Shown in pieces: positions 19,797 to 28,665 of a stretch of 47,723 nt of DNA. Made by a program: the position numbers and the translations under genes. The notes beneath the pieces are model-generated. The model made no database searches. It had not been told where the DNA came from and saw only the letters and a program-made list of their open reading frames with translations. The DNA lies in assembly GCF_000761485.1 (NCBI RefSeq), contig NZ_JPMX01000064.1, positions 13,003 to 60,725 of the forward strand. The letters are read 5' to 3'. Source of the DNA: Modestobacter caceresii (lineage in GTDB: Bacteria; Actinomycetota; Actinomycetes; Mycobacteriales; Geodermatophilaceae). Each line of letters begins with the position of its first letter. Position 1 is the stretch's first letter.

Positions 19797-20602
19797 CGGG
19801 GGATCTCCTGCAGGTCGGGGGACGGATCGTCCCCGTGGGTGGGGGTGTCGCTCAGGTCGGGTGGGGTGGCCGCGGTCTCGCGGTGGTCGATGGCCGCGGG
19901 CTCCCGGTGGTCCATGGTCGCGGACTCCCGGTGGTCGAGGGCCAGGAGCCGCTCGGCCGGGAAGCCACTGACCCGCGGCGCGGTGTCGGCCAGCAGCTCG
20001 TCGGCCCCGGCGGTGCCGGGGTGGTACAGCCCGCGCTTCTCGATGTACTGCACCACACCGTCGGGCACCAGGTACCAGACGGGCCGCCCCCGGCGCACCC
20101 GGTCGCGGCAGTCGGTGGAGCTGATCGCCAACGCCGGCACCTCGACCAGGCTGACCGCGCCGCGCGGGAGGTCGGCGTCGGCCAGCTGGTACCCGGGCCG
20201 GGTGACGCCCACGAAGTGCGCCAGCTGGAAGAGCTTGTCCGTCTCCCGCCAGCCCACGATCTGGGCGAGCGCGTCGGCGCCGGTGATGAAGAACAACTCG
20301 GCGTCGGGGTGGAGGCGGTGCAGATCGCTGAGGGTGTCGATGGTGTACGTCGGCCCGCCCCGGTCGACGTCGACCCGGCTGACGGAGAACCGCGGGTTGG
20401 AGGCGGTCGCGATGACGGTCATCAGGTAGCGGTCCTCGGCAGGGCTCACGCCCCGGTCGGACTTCTGCCAGGGCTGACCGGTCGGCACAAAGACGACCTC
20501 GTCGAGCCCGAACAGCCCGGCGACCTCGCTGGCGGCCACCAGGTGCCCGTGGTGGATGGGGTCGAACGTCCCGCCCATCACCCCGAGTCGACGTCCTGCC
20601 AC
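19793..20602 (-). CDS. nadD: nicotinate-nucleotide adenylyltransferase
   Basis: Converts nicotinate mononucleotide and ATP to deamido-NAD in NAD synthesis. 269 residues. The nucleotidyltransferase motif [12 protein letters not shown] is at the N-terminus and the second motif [14 protein letters not shown] lies near residue 170. The catalytic domain ends about residue 190. The rest is an extra tail containing three 8-residue repeats ([24 protein letters not shown]), not part of the usual 190-220-residue enzyme. GTG start at 20602, preceded at leaderless spacing by TAGGCT. Confidence 0.95.
   Translation of the reverse strand: MAGRRLGVMGGTFDPIHHGHLVAASEVAGLFGLDEVVFVPTGQPWQKSDRGVSPAEDRYLMTVIATASNPRFSVSRVDVDRGGPTYTIDTLSDLHRLHPDAELFFITGADALAQIVGWRETDKLFQLAHFVGVTRPGYQLADADLPRGAVSLVEVPALAISSTDCRDRVRRGRPVWYLVPDGVVQYIEKRGLYHPGTAGADELLADTAPRVSGFPAERLLALDHRESATMDHREPAAIDHRETAATPPDLSDTPTHGDDPSPDLQEIPR
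19876..19947 (-). repeat. three 24-bp tandem repeats inside the nadD 3' end
   Basis: Units at 19876-19899, 19900-19923 and 19924-19947 share the core CGGTGGTC plus flanking bases, with the last unit diverging at its end. Because 24 is a multiple of 3, they encode an in-frame repeat of about 8 residues based on DHRE. Confidence 0.8.
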
Positions 20603-20608
20603 CGATCG

Positions 20609-20614
20609 AGCCTA
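20609..20614 (-). promoter_or_regulatory. -10 element of nadD (leaderless type)
   Basis: On the minus strand TAGGCT ends 6 nt before the nadD GTG, with no ribosome binding site. Confidence 0.5.
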
Positions 20615-20917
20615 GCCCGGCCCCGCCGGGGCCGGTCGTCCGACCACCGGCTCCGGCGACCGGCGGGAAGGGCACGACGGCCGGGTGCCGCCGGTGTGCG
20701 CCGGTCGGCGACCGGCTCCCCCGTGCCGCCGCTCGCCACCGAGGTGGCACCGCGTGATCGCAGCACCCCGTGCTCCGGCCCCGTCGTCCACCCTGCCGTC
20801 GTGCCCGATCGGACGATGCCGTCTGGTTTCCGGGTCTGCAGGGAGGGACTCCGATGGGAACGATTCCGTCGGCGTGTCGTCATGTTCGGGGACGCACCAG
20901 GGGCGGCCGGGGCCGGC
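20615..20917. other. non-coding gap between the VWA gene and nadD
   Basis: About 300 bp without a convincing gene. Short open frames exist but have shadow-like Arg/Gly/Pro composition. I see no clear terminator or repeat. Confidence 0.5.
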
Positions 20918-22354
20918 TCAGAGGGTGGTGACGAAGTCCGCCAGCTGCGCCGCGGTGCGGACCTCCACCATCGGGACGACGTCGGCGTACCGGTCCGCGG
21001 CCGAGTCGCCGCTCCCCCACAGCCGGCGTGGCTCCGGGTTGAGCCAGTGGGCCGACCGTGATCGCCGCACCAGGTCGGCCAGCGTCGGCAGGCCCGGGTG
21101 CCGGTAGTTGGTGCGACCGTCGCCGAGCACCAGCAGCGACGTCTTCGGGCCGACCGCCGCCGGCCACCTCTCGGCGAAGACCTCCAGCGCGTTGCCGTAG
21201 TCGCTGTGCCCGTCGAAGCTGACCACGTCGGCCTCCCGGCCGATCCGGGCGATCGCGTCGACCACGTCGGCCCCGGGGGTGAAGAACCGGGTCACCTCGT
21301 CGGTCGAGTCGACGAAGGCGAAGGCCCGCACGCCGCTGAAGTGCTCGCGCAGCGCCTGGGTGAGCATCAGGGTGAAGTGGCTGAAGCCGGCCACCGAGCC
21401 ACTGACGTCGCAGAGCACCACCAGCTCGGGCTTGTGCACCGCCCGCGGCCGGTGGTGCGTGACCAGCGGCATCCCGCCGGTGGCCAGCGAGGCGCGCACC
21501 GTGCGGCGGAAGTCCAGCCGCCCGGCCCTGCCCAGCCGCCGGCGGGCCGACAGCCGCACGGCCAGCCGCCGGGCCAGCGGCGCCACGGTGCGGCGCAGCT
21601 CGGCGAGGTCGGCCTGCTGGGCGCGGAGGAAGTCGACCTGGTCGGCCATCGGGCGGACGGCGTTGCGGGCGACCTTGTCCCGTCCCTTCTCCGCGGCGGT
21701 GCGGCGCCGCACCTCGGCCTCCACCGCCGTCCGGAACGCCGCGATCCGCTCCTTCGCCGTCGACCGGGCCACCTGCTCGGCCAGCCCGCCGGCCTCACCG
21801 CCGGCGAGCATCCCGGCCAGCAGCTGCGCCACCAGCGTGTCCGGCGACAGTGCGCGCAGCACCCGGTAGCTGAAGAACGACTGCCCCGAGGGGGTGGGCG
21901 CCCCGGCGCCGAGCTGGTCGACCGCCAGCCGGGCGAACCGGCGCAACGCCTCCTCGTCCCCCTCCAGCAGCAGCCGCAGCAGCTCCGCGCGCAGCGCAGC
22001 GGCCAGGGCGCCGGGGTCCCCCACCGGCAGGGGTCCATCGGTGCCGGGCTCGCCGTCCTCGCCGCCGTCCCCGGCTCCGTCGTCGCCCGCGACGGGCACC
22101 GGCCGGTCGGTCAGCGGCCACCAGAGGTCGAACAGCACGTCGAAGGCCTCGCGCTGGGCGGCCCGGCGGAGCAGCACCGCGGCCAGGCCGTGCCGCAGCT
22201 GCTCCCGGTCGAGCAGGTCGACGACGGTGAGCACCTGGGCGGCGTCCACGGCCTGGCTGATCCCGACCGGCACGCCGGCCTCCCGCACCGCGCGGACGAA
22301 GCCGCCGAGGTGCCCGACGAGATCACCCGGCTCGACGGCGGCTCCCGGCGGCAT
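20918..22354 (-). CDS. VWA domain protein, CoxE-like
   Basis: A 478-residue cytoplasmic protein. The N-terminal half is helical. The C-terminal half is a von Willebrand factor A domain with the metal-ion site DVSGSVAGFS and a later SFDGHSDYGNALEVF and LVLGDGRTNYR. An Asp/Gly-rich insert (about 90-105) separates the first helices. The start ATG overlaps the MoxR stop by one base (TGATG). MoxR ATPases and such VWA proteins act together as metal-insertion or complex-assembly chaperones, for example in CO dehydrogenase clusters. No client enzyme gene is next to this pair. Confidence 0.9.
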   Translation of the reverse strand: MPPGAAVEPGDLVGHLGGFVRAVREAGVPVGISQAVDAAQVLTVVDLLDREQLRHGLAAVLLRRAAQREAFDVLFDLWWPLTDRPVPVAGDDGAGDGGEDGEPGTDGPLPVGDPGALAAALRAELLRLLLEGDEEALRRFARLAVDQLGAGAPTPSGQSFFSYRVLRALSPDTLVAQLLAGMLAGGEAGGLAEQVARSTAKERIAAFRTAVEAEVRRRTAAEKGRDKVARNAVRPMADQVDFLRAQQADLAELRRTVAPLARRLAVRLSARRRLGRAGRLDFRRTVRASLATGGMPLVTHHRPRAVHKPELVVLCDVSGSVAGFSHFTLMLTQALREHFSGVRAFAFVDSTDEVTRFFTPGADVVDAIARIGREADVVSFDGHSDYGNALEVFAERWPAAVGPKTSLLVLGDGRTNYRHPGLPTLADLVRRSRSAHWLNPEPRRLWGSGDSAADRYADVVPMVEVRTAAQLADFVTTL

Positions 22355-23238
22355 CAGTTCAGCCGGAGCTCGGCGGCGGCCCGGGCCTGGTCACTGGCGT
22401 GCTTGAGCACCACGCCCAGCGTCGAGCGCATCGCCGACTCGTCCAGGGTGTCCAGGCCGAGGGCCAGCAGCGTCTGCGCCCAGTCCAGCGTCTCGGAGAT
22501 CGACGGCGCCTTCTTCAGCTCCAGCGCCCGCAGGGCCCGGACCGTGCGCACCAGCTGGTCGGCCAGCCCCGGAGCGAGGTCGGGCACCCGGGACAGCACG
22601 ATCTCCCGCTCCCGCTCGGCGCTCGGGTAGTCCAGCGCCAGGTACAGGCAGCGCCGCTTGAGCGCCTCGGACAGCTCGCGGGTGGCGTTGGAGGTGAGCA
22701 CCACGAGCGGCCGGCGGGTGGCGGTGATCGTGCCCAACTCGGGGATGGTGACCTGGAAGTCGCTGAGCACCTCCAGCAGGAGGCCCTCCACCTCGACGTC
22801 GGCCTTGTCGGTCTCGTCGATGAGGAGCACGGTCGGCTCGGTGCGCCGGATGGCGGTCAGCAGCGGCCGGGCGAGCAGGAACTCCTCACCGAAGACGTCG
22901 TCGTGCACGGTGTCCCAGTCGGCACCGCCGGTGCCCGCCGCGGAGATCCGGAGCAGCTGCTTCTTGTAGTTCCACTCGTACAGCGCCCGCGCCTCGTCCA
23001 GGCCCTCGTAGCACTGCAGCCGGATGAGCTCCGAGCCCGTCGCGGCGGCCATCGCCTTGGCCAGCTCGGTCTTGCCCACCCCGGCCGGGCCCTCCACCAG
23101 CAGCGGCTTGCCCAGCCGGTCGGCCAGGAAGACGGTCGTGGCGATCTGGGCGTCGGGCAGGTACCCGGCGGCCGACAACCGCGTCGTCACGTCCGCCACG
23201 TCGGCGAACTGGGCGGCGTGCGTGGGCGTGCGGGACAT
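22354..23238 (-). CDS. MoxR-family AAA+ ATPase
   Basis: A 294-residue chaperone-like ATPase. Walker A is VEGPAGVGKTELAKAM, Walker B is VLLIDETDKADVEVEG, sensor 1 is VVLTSNATRELSEALKRRC, and a C-terminal lid follows. The ATG at 23238 has GGGAG about 6 nt upstream; the frame is open further upstream, but that part looks random. Coupled by a one-base overlap to the VWA gene, its likely partner. Confidence 0.93.
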   Translation of the reverse strand: MSRTPTHAAQFADVADVTTRLSAAGYLPDAQIATTVFLADRLGKPLLVEGPAGVGKTELAKAMAAATGSELIRLQCYEGLDEARALYEWNYKKQLLRISAAGTGGADWDTVHDDVFGEEFLLARPLLTAIRRTEPTVLLIDETDKADVEVEGLLLEVLSDFQVTIPELGTITATRRPLVVLTSNATRELSEALKRRCLYLALDYPSAEREREIVLSRVPDLAPGLADQLVRTVRALRALELKKAPSISETLDWAQTLLALGLDTLDESAMRSTLGVVLKHASDQARAAAELRLN

Positions 23239-23296
23239 GCGGCTCCCTCGTTGGGGCGGCGGGGCGGGTGGGCGCTCGTGCGGGTGCGTACCGGGG

Positions 23297-24547
23297 TCAG
23301 CGGGTGTGGCCGTTGCCCGTGACGACGTAGGTGGTGGAGGTGAGCTCCGGCAGCCCGAGCGGGCCACGGGCGTGCAGCTTCTGGGTGGAGATGCCGATCT
23401 CGGCGCCGAACCCGAACTCGCCACCGTCGGTGAACCGGGTGGAGGCGTTGACCAGCACCGCGGCCGCGTCGACCCCGGCGGTGAACTCGGCGATCGCCCG
23501 GGCGGAGTCGGCCACGATCGCCTCGCTGTGCCCGCTCCCCCACCGGCTGATGTGGTCCAGCGCGCCGGGCAGGTCGTCGACCACCCGGACGGCCATGTCC
23601 AGCGACAGGTACTCGGTGGCCCAGTCCTCGTCGGTGGCGGGGACGACGCCCTCGTGGGCCTGGGCCGCGGCCTCGTCGCCGTGCAGGGTGACCCCGGCGT
23701 CGGTCAGGGCGGCCAGCAGGCGGGGCAGGAAGGCGACGTCCCGGTGCACCAGCAGGGTCTCCGCGGAGTTGCACACGCTGACCCGGGAGGTCTTGGCGTT
23801 CAGCACGATCGCCTCGGCCATCGCCGGGTCGGCGGAGGCGTCGACGTAGACGTGGCAGTTGCCCACGCCGGTCTCGATCACCGGCACGGTCGCCTCCCGC
23901 ACCACCCGGTTGATCAGCGAGGCCCCACCGCGCGGGATGACGACGTCGACCAGACCGCGGGCGTTCAGCAGCTCCCCGACCGACGCCCGGTCCGCCGGCA
24001 GCAGCGCGATCGAACCGGCGGGCAGCCCGGCCTTCTCGGCGGCCTCGGTGAGGACGGCGACCAGCGCGGTGTTGGTGCGGTGCGCGGAGCCGGACCCGCG
24101 CAGCAGCGCGGCGTTCCCGCTCTTCAGGCAGAGCCCGGCGGCGTCGACGGTCACGTTGGGCCGGGCCTCGTAGACGATCCCGACCACGCCGAGCGGCACC
24201 CGCACCTGGCGCAACTGCAGCCCGTTGGCCAGCGTGGACCCGCGGACGACGTCGCCGACCGGGTCGGGCAGCGAGACAAGCTCCCGCAGCGCGTCGGCCA
24301 CCGCGGCCAGCCGGGCCGGGTCCAGCCGCAGCCGGTCCAGCACCGAGGCCGGCGTGCCGTCCGCCGCAGCGGCCTCGACGTCGGCGGCGTTGGCGGCGAG
24401 CACCTCGTCGGCCCGCTCCAGCAGCGCCTGCGCCATCGCGGCCAGCGCGGCGTCCTTGGTCTCGGTGGGCAGGGTGCGCAGCACGCGGGCGGCCTCACGG
24501 GCGCGGACCGCGGCGGCCCCGATCAGCGGGAAGTCGGCGTCGGACAC
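23297..24547 (-). CDS. proA: gamma-glutamyl phosphate reductase
   Basis: Second step of proline synthesis: NADPH reduction of glutamyl 5-phosphate to the semialdehyde. 416 residues, normal length. The catalytic cysteine is C259 in [15 protein letters not shown]. Other family blocks are [29 protein letters not shown] and the C-terminal [25 protein letters not shown] start at 24547 with TAACCT at leaderless spacing. It is separated from proB by def. Confidence 0.97.
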   Translation of the reverse strand: MSDADFPLIGAAAVRAREAARVLRTLPTETKDAALAAMAQALLERADEVLAANAADVEAAAADGTPASVLDRLRLDPARLAAVADALRELVSLPDPVGDVVRGSTLANGLQLRQVRVPLGVVGIVYEARPNVTVDAAGLCLKSGNAALLRGSGSAHRTNTALVAVLTEAAEKAGLPAGSIALLPADRASVGELLNARGLVDVVIPRGGASLINRVVREATVPVIETGVGNCHVYVDASADPAMAEAIVLNAKTSRVSVCNSAETLLVHRDVAFLPRLLAALTDAGVTLHGDEAAAQAHEGVVPATDEDWATEYLSLDMAVRVVDDLPGALDHISRWGSGHSEAIVADSARAIAEFTAGVDAAAVLVNASTRFTDGGEFGFGAEIGISTQKLHARGPLGLPELTSTTYVVTGNGHTR

Positions 24548-24553
24548 GCGTCG

Positions 24554-24559
24554 AGGTTA
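24554..24559 (-). promoter_or_regulatory. -10 element of proA (leaderless type)
   Basis: On the minus strand TAACCT ends 6 nt before the proA GTG; no ribosome binding site lies between. Confidence 0.5.
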
Positions 24560-24614
24560 CGCGCGGGCCCCGTGCCGGGTCCCGCCGCGAGCCTGCGGGC
24601 GGTGGGGTCCTCCC

Positions 24615-25094
24615 TCAGCTGCGCAGGGCGCGGAGCACCTGGTTGCGGGCCTCGCCGGTCAGCCGGTCGACGAAGAGCTTCCCGTCGAGGTGGTCGACCT
24701 CGTGCTGCAGGCACCGGGCGAGCAGCCCGCTGCCCTCGATCCGCAGCGGCTCACCGTGCACGTCGAACCCCTCGGCGACGCAGTGCATCGCCCGCACGGT
24801 GGGGGCGTGGAGCCCCGGGATCGACAGGCAGCCCTCGTCGTCGTCCTGGGTCTCCTCGCTGCGCTCGGCGATCACCGGGTTCACCATGTGCCCGATGACG
24901 CCGTCGACGTTGTAGGAGAAAACCCGCAGGCCCACCCCGATCTGGGTCGCCGCCACACCGGCCCGGCCGGGGTGGTCGACGGTCTCCTCCAGGTCGCGGA
25001 CGAGCGCGGCGAGGTCCTTGTCGAAGGCGCGGATCGGGTCGGCCGGGGTGCGCAGCACCGGGTCACCGATCTCGCGGATGGATCGAACAGTCAC
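24615..25094 (-). CDS. def: peptide deformylase
   Basis: Removes the formyl group from nascent proteins; metal hydrolase of 159 residues. Motif 1 is GVAATQIGV (about 46-54), which departs slightly from the usual GLGLAAPQ. Motif 2 is EGCLS with Cys89. Motif 3 is QHEVDHLDG with His131, Glu132 and His135. GTG start at 25094, 13 bp after the proB stop, so it is probably in the obg-proB operon. Other deformylase copies are common in actinobacteria. Confidence 0.95.
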   Translation of the reverse strand: MTVRSIREIGDPVLRTPADPIRAFDKDLAALVRDLEETVDHPGRAGVAATQIGVGLRVFSYNVDGVIGHMVNPVIAERSEETQDDDEGCLSIPGLHAPTVRAMHCVAEGFDVHGEPLRIEGSGLLARCLQHEVDHLDGKLFVDRLTGEARNQVLRALRS

Positions 25095-25106
25095 GGGGGC
25101 AGTCTC

Positions 25107-26228
25107 TCAGCCGGGAGTGCGGCGCCCGACGAGGACCATCTCGTCGCGGTGGACGACCTCGCGGCGGTACTCGGGGTCCAGGTCCCCGGTCTTGCGCCCC
25201 AACAGCGCCGGCAGCTCGCGGGCGTCGTAGGCGACCAGGCCGCGGGCGACCACCTCGCCGTCCGGACCGACCAGCTCCACCGGGTCGTCGGCGAGGAACT
25301 CCCCGGTCACGCCGGTGATGCCCGCGGCCAGCAGTGAGGCGTGCCGTTCCCGGACGGCACGGACCGCGCCCTCGTCGAGCAGCACCCGGCCGCGGGGGCG
25401 GCTGGCGTAGCGGAGCCAGAACTGCCGGGCCGAGGGACGCCGCCCGGTGGGGGCGAACAGCGTGCCCACCCGCTCACCGGCCAGTGCGTCCGCCGCCTGT
25501 GCGGTGGAGGTGACCACGACGGGCACCCCCGCGGCCGAGGCGATGAACGCAGCCTCCACCTTGGTGGCCATCCCGCCGGTGCCGACGCCGTTGCGGCTGG
25601 CCGAGCCCAGCGTCACCGCCGCCAGGTCCGCCGGGCTGCGCACGGTGTCGACCAGCGCGGCCGGGCCGGTGCGCGGGTCGCCGTCGTAGACGCCGTCCAC
25701 GTCGGAGAGCAGCAGCAGGGCGTCGGCCATGGCGACGTGGGCGACCAGCGCGGCGAGCCGGTCGTTGTCGCCGAACCGGATCTCCTCGGTGGCGACCGTG
25801 TCGTTCTCGTTGACGATCGGCAGCACGCCGAGCGCGAGCAGCCGCTCGATCGTCTGCTGCGCGTTGCGGTAGTGGCTGCGCCGGGTCAGGTCGTCGGCGG
25901 TGAGCAGCACCTGGCCGACGGTCACGTCGTGGGCGGCGAAGGCGTCGGCGTAGGTCTGCACCAGCCGCAGCTGCCCGACGCTCGCAGCCGCCTGGGCGGT
26001 GGCCAGGTCGCGGGGGCGGCCGGCCAGCCCCAGCGGCGCCAGCCCCGCGGCGATCGCCCCGGAGGAGACGAGCACGACCTGCCGGCCGGCGGCCCGCAGC
26101 GCCCCGAGGACGTCGACCAGCGCCCGCAGGCGGGTCTCGTCCAGCCCGCCGGGCAGCGTGGTCAGCGACGAGGAGCCGACCTTGACCACCACCCGCTGCG
26201 CGGCGGCGATCTCCGCGCGGGCGGTCAC
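25107..26228 (-). CDS. proB: glutamate 5-kinase
   Basis: First step of proline synthesis, feedback-inhibited by proline in known enzymes. 373 residues: an amino-acid kinase domain ([11 protein letters not shown] near residue 15, [50 protein letters not shown]) and a C-terminal PUA domain (about 285-365). The GTG start overlaps the obg stop by 4 bp, which couples its translation to the GTPase gene. Confidence 0.97.
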   Translation of the reverse strand: MTARAEIAAAQRVVVKVGSSSLTTLPGGLDETRLRALVDVLGALRAAGRQVVLVSSGAIAAGLAPLGLAGRPRDLATAQAAASVGQLRLVQTYADAFAAHDVTVGQVLLTADDLTRRSHYRNAQQTIERLLALGVLPIVNENDTVATEEIRFGDNDRLAALVAHVAMADALLLLSDVDGVYDGDPRTGPAALVDTVRSPADLAAVTLGSASRNGVGTGGMATKVEAAFIASAAGVPVVVTSTAQAADALAGERVGTLFAPTGRRPSARQFWLRYASRPRGRVLLDEGAVRAVRERHASLLAAGITGVTGEFLADDPVELVGPDGEVVARGLVAYDARELPALLGRKTGDLDPEYRREVVHRDEMVLVGRRTPG

Positions 26229-27712
26229 CGGTCGGTGTCGTCGAGGAGGTCGGCGTCGATCCAGCCGTCGCCCTCGGTGACTTCGTACGGGAGCCGGCGG
26301 GCCTTCTTGGCCAGCAGTCGCTCCTCGGCCGACAGCCGGGCGTTGTCCTCCAGCCGGGTGTCGGTACCGCGGCCGCCGAGGCCCGCGGTCTCCTCGATGG
26401 TGAGCGTGCCGGCCGGCAGGGTGGGCTCCCAGTCGAACGTGACGTCGCCGACGGTGATCGCGTCACCGGGGACGGCGCCGGCCTTGGCCAGCCCCTCCTC
26501 GACACCGAGGCGGTTGAGCCGGTCGGCCAGGTAGCCCACGGCCTCGTCGTTGCTGAAGTCGGTCTGCCGGACCCAGCGCTCGGGGCGCACCCCGAGCACG
26601 ACCCACCCGTCGGTGCGGGGATCGCGCTCGACGGTGAAGCCGCCGTCGTCGACGGCGCGCGGCGTGATGGTGATCGGGGCCGGTGGGAGGTCCGGCAGCG
26701 AGGCGCGGTGCTCGCGGACGGCGGCGGCGAGCGCGTAGCCCAGCTCGGTCACCCCTTCCCCGGTGGCCGCGCTGATCGGGAAGACCTGCAGGCCGCGCTC
26801 CTCCAGCGAGGCGCGCACGAGGTCGACGAGCTCGCGGCCGTCCGGGACGTCGATCTTGTTCAGCACGGCGATCCGCAGCCGGCCGACCAGGTCGAGGTCC
26901 TCGCCGCCGTACTCGCGCAGCTCGTGCTCGAGTGCCTCGATGTCGGTCTCCGGGTCGCGGCCGGGCTCCATCGTCGCCATGTCGACCACGTGCACCAGGA
27001 CGGCGCAGCGCTCGACGTGCCGGAGGAACTCCAGGCCCAGGCCCTTGCCCACGGAGGCGCCGGGGATCAGGCCGGGGACGTCGGCCATCGTGTAGGTCGT
27101 GTCGCCGGAACGGATCACGCCCAGCTGCGGCACCAGCGTGGTGAAGGGGTAGTCGGCGATCTTGGGGCGGGCTGCCGACATCGAGGCGACGAGGGAGGAC
27201 TTCCCGGCCGACGGGTACCCGACCAGACCGACGTCGGCGATGCTCTTCAGCTCGAGGACGGCGTCCACGGCCTCGCCGGGCTCACCGAGCAGCGCGAACC
27301 CGGGGGCCTTGCGGCGGGCGTTGGCCAGGGCCGCGTTGCCCAGGCCCCCCTTGCCGCCACGTGCCAGGACGAGCCGGGCACCGGCGCCGACCAGGTCGGC
27401 GACGACCTGACCGTCGACGCTCACGACGGTGCCGGAGGGCACGCCGAGCACGAGGTCGGCCCCGCGTCCGCCGTTGCGGTAGTCGCCGGCTGCCTGCTTG
27501 CCGTTGCCGGCCTTCTGGTGCGGGCGGTGGTGGAAGTCCAGCAGGGTGTGCACGCTGGGGTCGACCTGCAGGACGACGTCGCCGCCGTCACCGCCGTCGC
27601 CCCCGTCGGGACCGCCCAGCGGCTTGAACTTCTCGCGGTGCACGGAGCTGACCCCGTTGGCACCCTTGCCTGCCGAGACGTGGACCGTCACGCGGTCGAC
27701 GAAAGCGGCCAT
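26225..27712 (-). CDS. obg: Obg/CgtA GTPase
   Basis: Ribosome-associated GTPase for 50S assembly and stress signalling, 495 residues. The N-terminal glycine-rich Obg fold (about 1-158) includes [15 protein letters not shown]. The G domain starts with [21 protein letters not shown] compressed around residue 165; G3 is DVPGLIPGA and G4 is LNKIDVPD. The OCT domain follows (about 345-425), then a further 60-residue acidic tail. The ATG at 27712 has an AGAGG ribosome site. It is downstream of rplU-rpmA after a hairpin. Confidence 0.97.
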   Translation of the reverse strand: MAAFVDRVTVHVSAGKGANGVSSVHREKFKPLGGPDGGDGGDGGDVVLQVDPSVHTLLDFHHRPHQKAGNGKQAAGDYRNGGRGADLVLGVPSGTVVSVDGQVVADLVGAGARLVLARGGKGGLGNAALANARRKAPGFALLGEPGEAVDAVLELKSIADVGLVGYPSAGKSSLVASMSAARPKIADYPFTTLVPQLGVIRSGDTTYTMADVPGLIPGASVGKGLGLEFLRHVERCAVLVHVVDMATMEPGRDPETDIEALEHELREYGGEDLDLVGRLRIAVLNKIDVPDGRELVDLVRASLEERGLQVFPISAATGEGVTELGYALAAAVREHRASLPDLPPAPITITPRAVDDGGFTVERDPRTDGWVVLGVRPERWVRQTDFSNDEAVGYLADRLNRLGVEEGLAKAGAVPGDAITVGDVTFDWEPTLPAGTLTIEETAGLGGRGTDTRLEDNARLSAEERLLAKKARRLPYEVTEGDGWIDADLLDDTDR

Positions 27713-27758
27713 GATCGCCGCCTCTCTGCGTTACGGCCGAACTGTCCGGAAAGGGGAA

Positions 27759-27793
27759 CGGGTGGCGGCGCCGATTCTCGGCGCCGCCACCCG
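27759..27793 (-). terminator. rplU-rpmA terminator or attenuator hairpin
   Basis: Perfect 15-bp stem with an ATTCT loop, 38 bp after the rpmA stop and 47 bp before the obg start. It may end the ribosomal-protein transcript while letting some polymerase pass into obg. Confidence 0.8.
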
Positions 27794-27830
27794 GTCAGAG
27801 CTGGTCGTGCTGGGTGGTGCTGGGTGGTGC

Positions 27831-28118
27831 TCAGACCGAGGCGGTCTCACGGGCGGCAACCGGCGCGCCGACAGCCGTGATGGCGACCTCGCGGCGGCCG
27901 CGGCGGAACCCGAAGGTCACCGAGCCGGGCACGAGCGCGAACAGGGTGTCGTCCTTGCCGCGGCCGACGCCGAGACCCGGGTGGAAGTGGGTGCCGCGCT
28001 GGCGGACGATGATCTCGCCGGCCTTGACGACCTGACCACCGAAGCGCTTGACGCCCAGGCGCTGGGCGTTGGAGTCGCGACCGTTACGGGACGACGATGC
28101 GCCCTTCTTGTGTGCCAT
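27831..28118 (-). CDS. rpmA: 50S ribosomal protein L27
   Basis: Large-subunit protein whose N-terminus reaches the peptidyl-transferase centre. 95 residues starting [22 protein letters not shown], with [18 protein letters not shown]. No cleavable N-terminal extension of the Firmicutes type. It follows rplU by 4 bp. Confidence 0.98.
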   Translation of the reverse strand: MAHKKGASSSRNGRDSNAQRLGVKRFGGQVVKAGEIIVRQRGTHFHPGLGVGRGKDDTLFALVPGSVTFGFRRGRREVAITAVGAPVAARETASV

Positions 28119-28122
28119 GTCG

Positions 28123-28434
28123 TCAGCCCTTCGTGATGTCGCGGACCACGACGCTGGTCAGGGGCTGACGGTGCCCCTGGCGCTTGTGGTAGCCCGTCTT
28201 GTTCTTGAACTTGTGGATGTGGATCTTCGGGCCCTTGCCGTGCTCGACGATCTCGCCGGTCACGGTGACGCCGGCGAGCGTCTGAGCGTCGGCGGTGACG
28301 GTGTCGCCGTCGACCAGCAGGATGGCCGGAAGGGTGACGGTGTCACCGGCCTCTCCGCTGAGGCGGTTGATGGTGAACGTGTCACCGACACCCACCTTGT
28401 GCTGCGCTCCACCGGCCTTGACGACTGCGTACAC
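28123..28434 (-). CDS. rplU: 50S ribosomal protein L21
   Basis: Large-subunit rRNA-binding protein, 103 residues. The start is placed at the second of two adjacent GTG codons (28434), because the family begins MYA(I/V)VK and GGAG then lies at the best distance (about 7 nt). The first GTG (28437) would add one Val. The C-terminus has [22 protein letters not shown], the L21 signature region. Its leader contains a long hairpin (28461-28512). Confidence 0.96.
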   Translation of the reverse strand: MYAVVKAGGAQHKVGVGDTFTINRLSGEAGDTVTLPAILLVDGDTVTADAQTLAGVTVTGEIVEHGKGPKIHIHKFKNKTGYHKRQGHRQPLTSVVVRDITKG

Positions 28435-28460
28435 CACTGACTCCTCGATCGGTTCCATGT

Positions 28461-28512
28461 GTCCAGCACTGTGTCCTGCGCGCACGACCGCCACGAGGGT
28501 CGAGTGCTGGAC
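28461..28512 (-). promoter_or_regulatory. structured leader upstream of rplU
   Basis: Ten-base arms GTCCAGCACT and AGTGCTGGAC close a 52-nt element about 26 nt before the start codon; a smaller CGACC/GGTCG stem can form inside. Inference: a cis-regulatory leader for rplU-rpmA, possibly autogenous. I cannot assign it to a known RNA family. Confidence 0.45.
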
Positions 28513-28594
28513 GTGCTGCTCGCGCCCCCCAGGCGGCACCGGAGTGCGCGGCCCGTGGTGGAGCAACCCGTCCAGCGTACCCGAGGCGGCGTGC

Positions 28595-28628
28595 CCGGGT
28601 CGAACCGCGTAGGAGCGGTTCGACCCGG
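28595..28628 (-). terminator. rne terminator hairpin
   Basis: Perfect 14-bp stem (arm CCGGGTCGAACCGC) with a 6-nt GTAGGA loop, 38 bp after the RNase gene stop. Confidence 0.8.
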
Positions 28629-28665
28629 CCCCCGGGCGAGGCGGCGCCCTGCCCGGGGTCCTCGG

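Noticed and set aside
16503-20429. Plus-strand open frame of about 1300 codons
   Set aside because: Runs antisense across comEA, degV, the phosphatase, rsfS and nadD; composition typical of a GC shadow.
20578-20883. Minus-strand open frame of 101 codons upstream of nadD
   Set aside because: Overlaps the nadD start, has shadow-like composition and no ribosome binding site.
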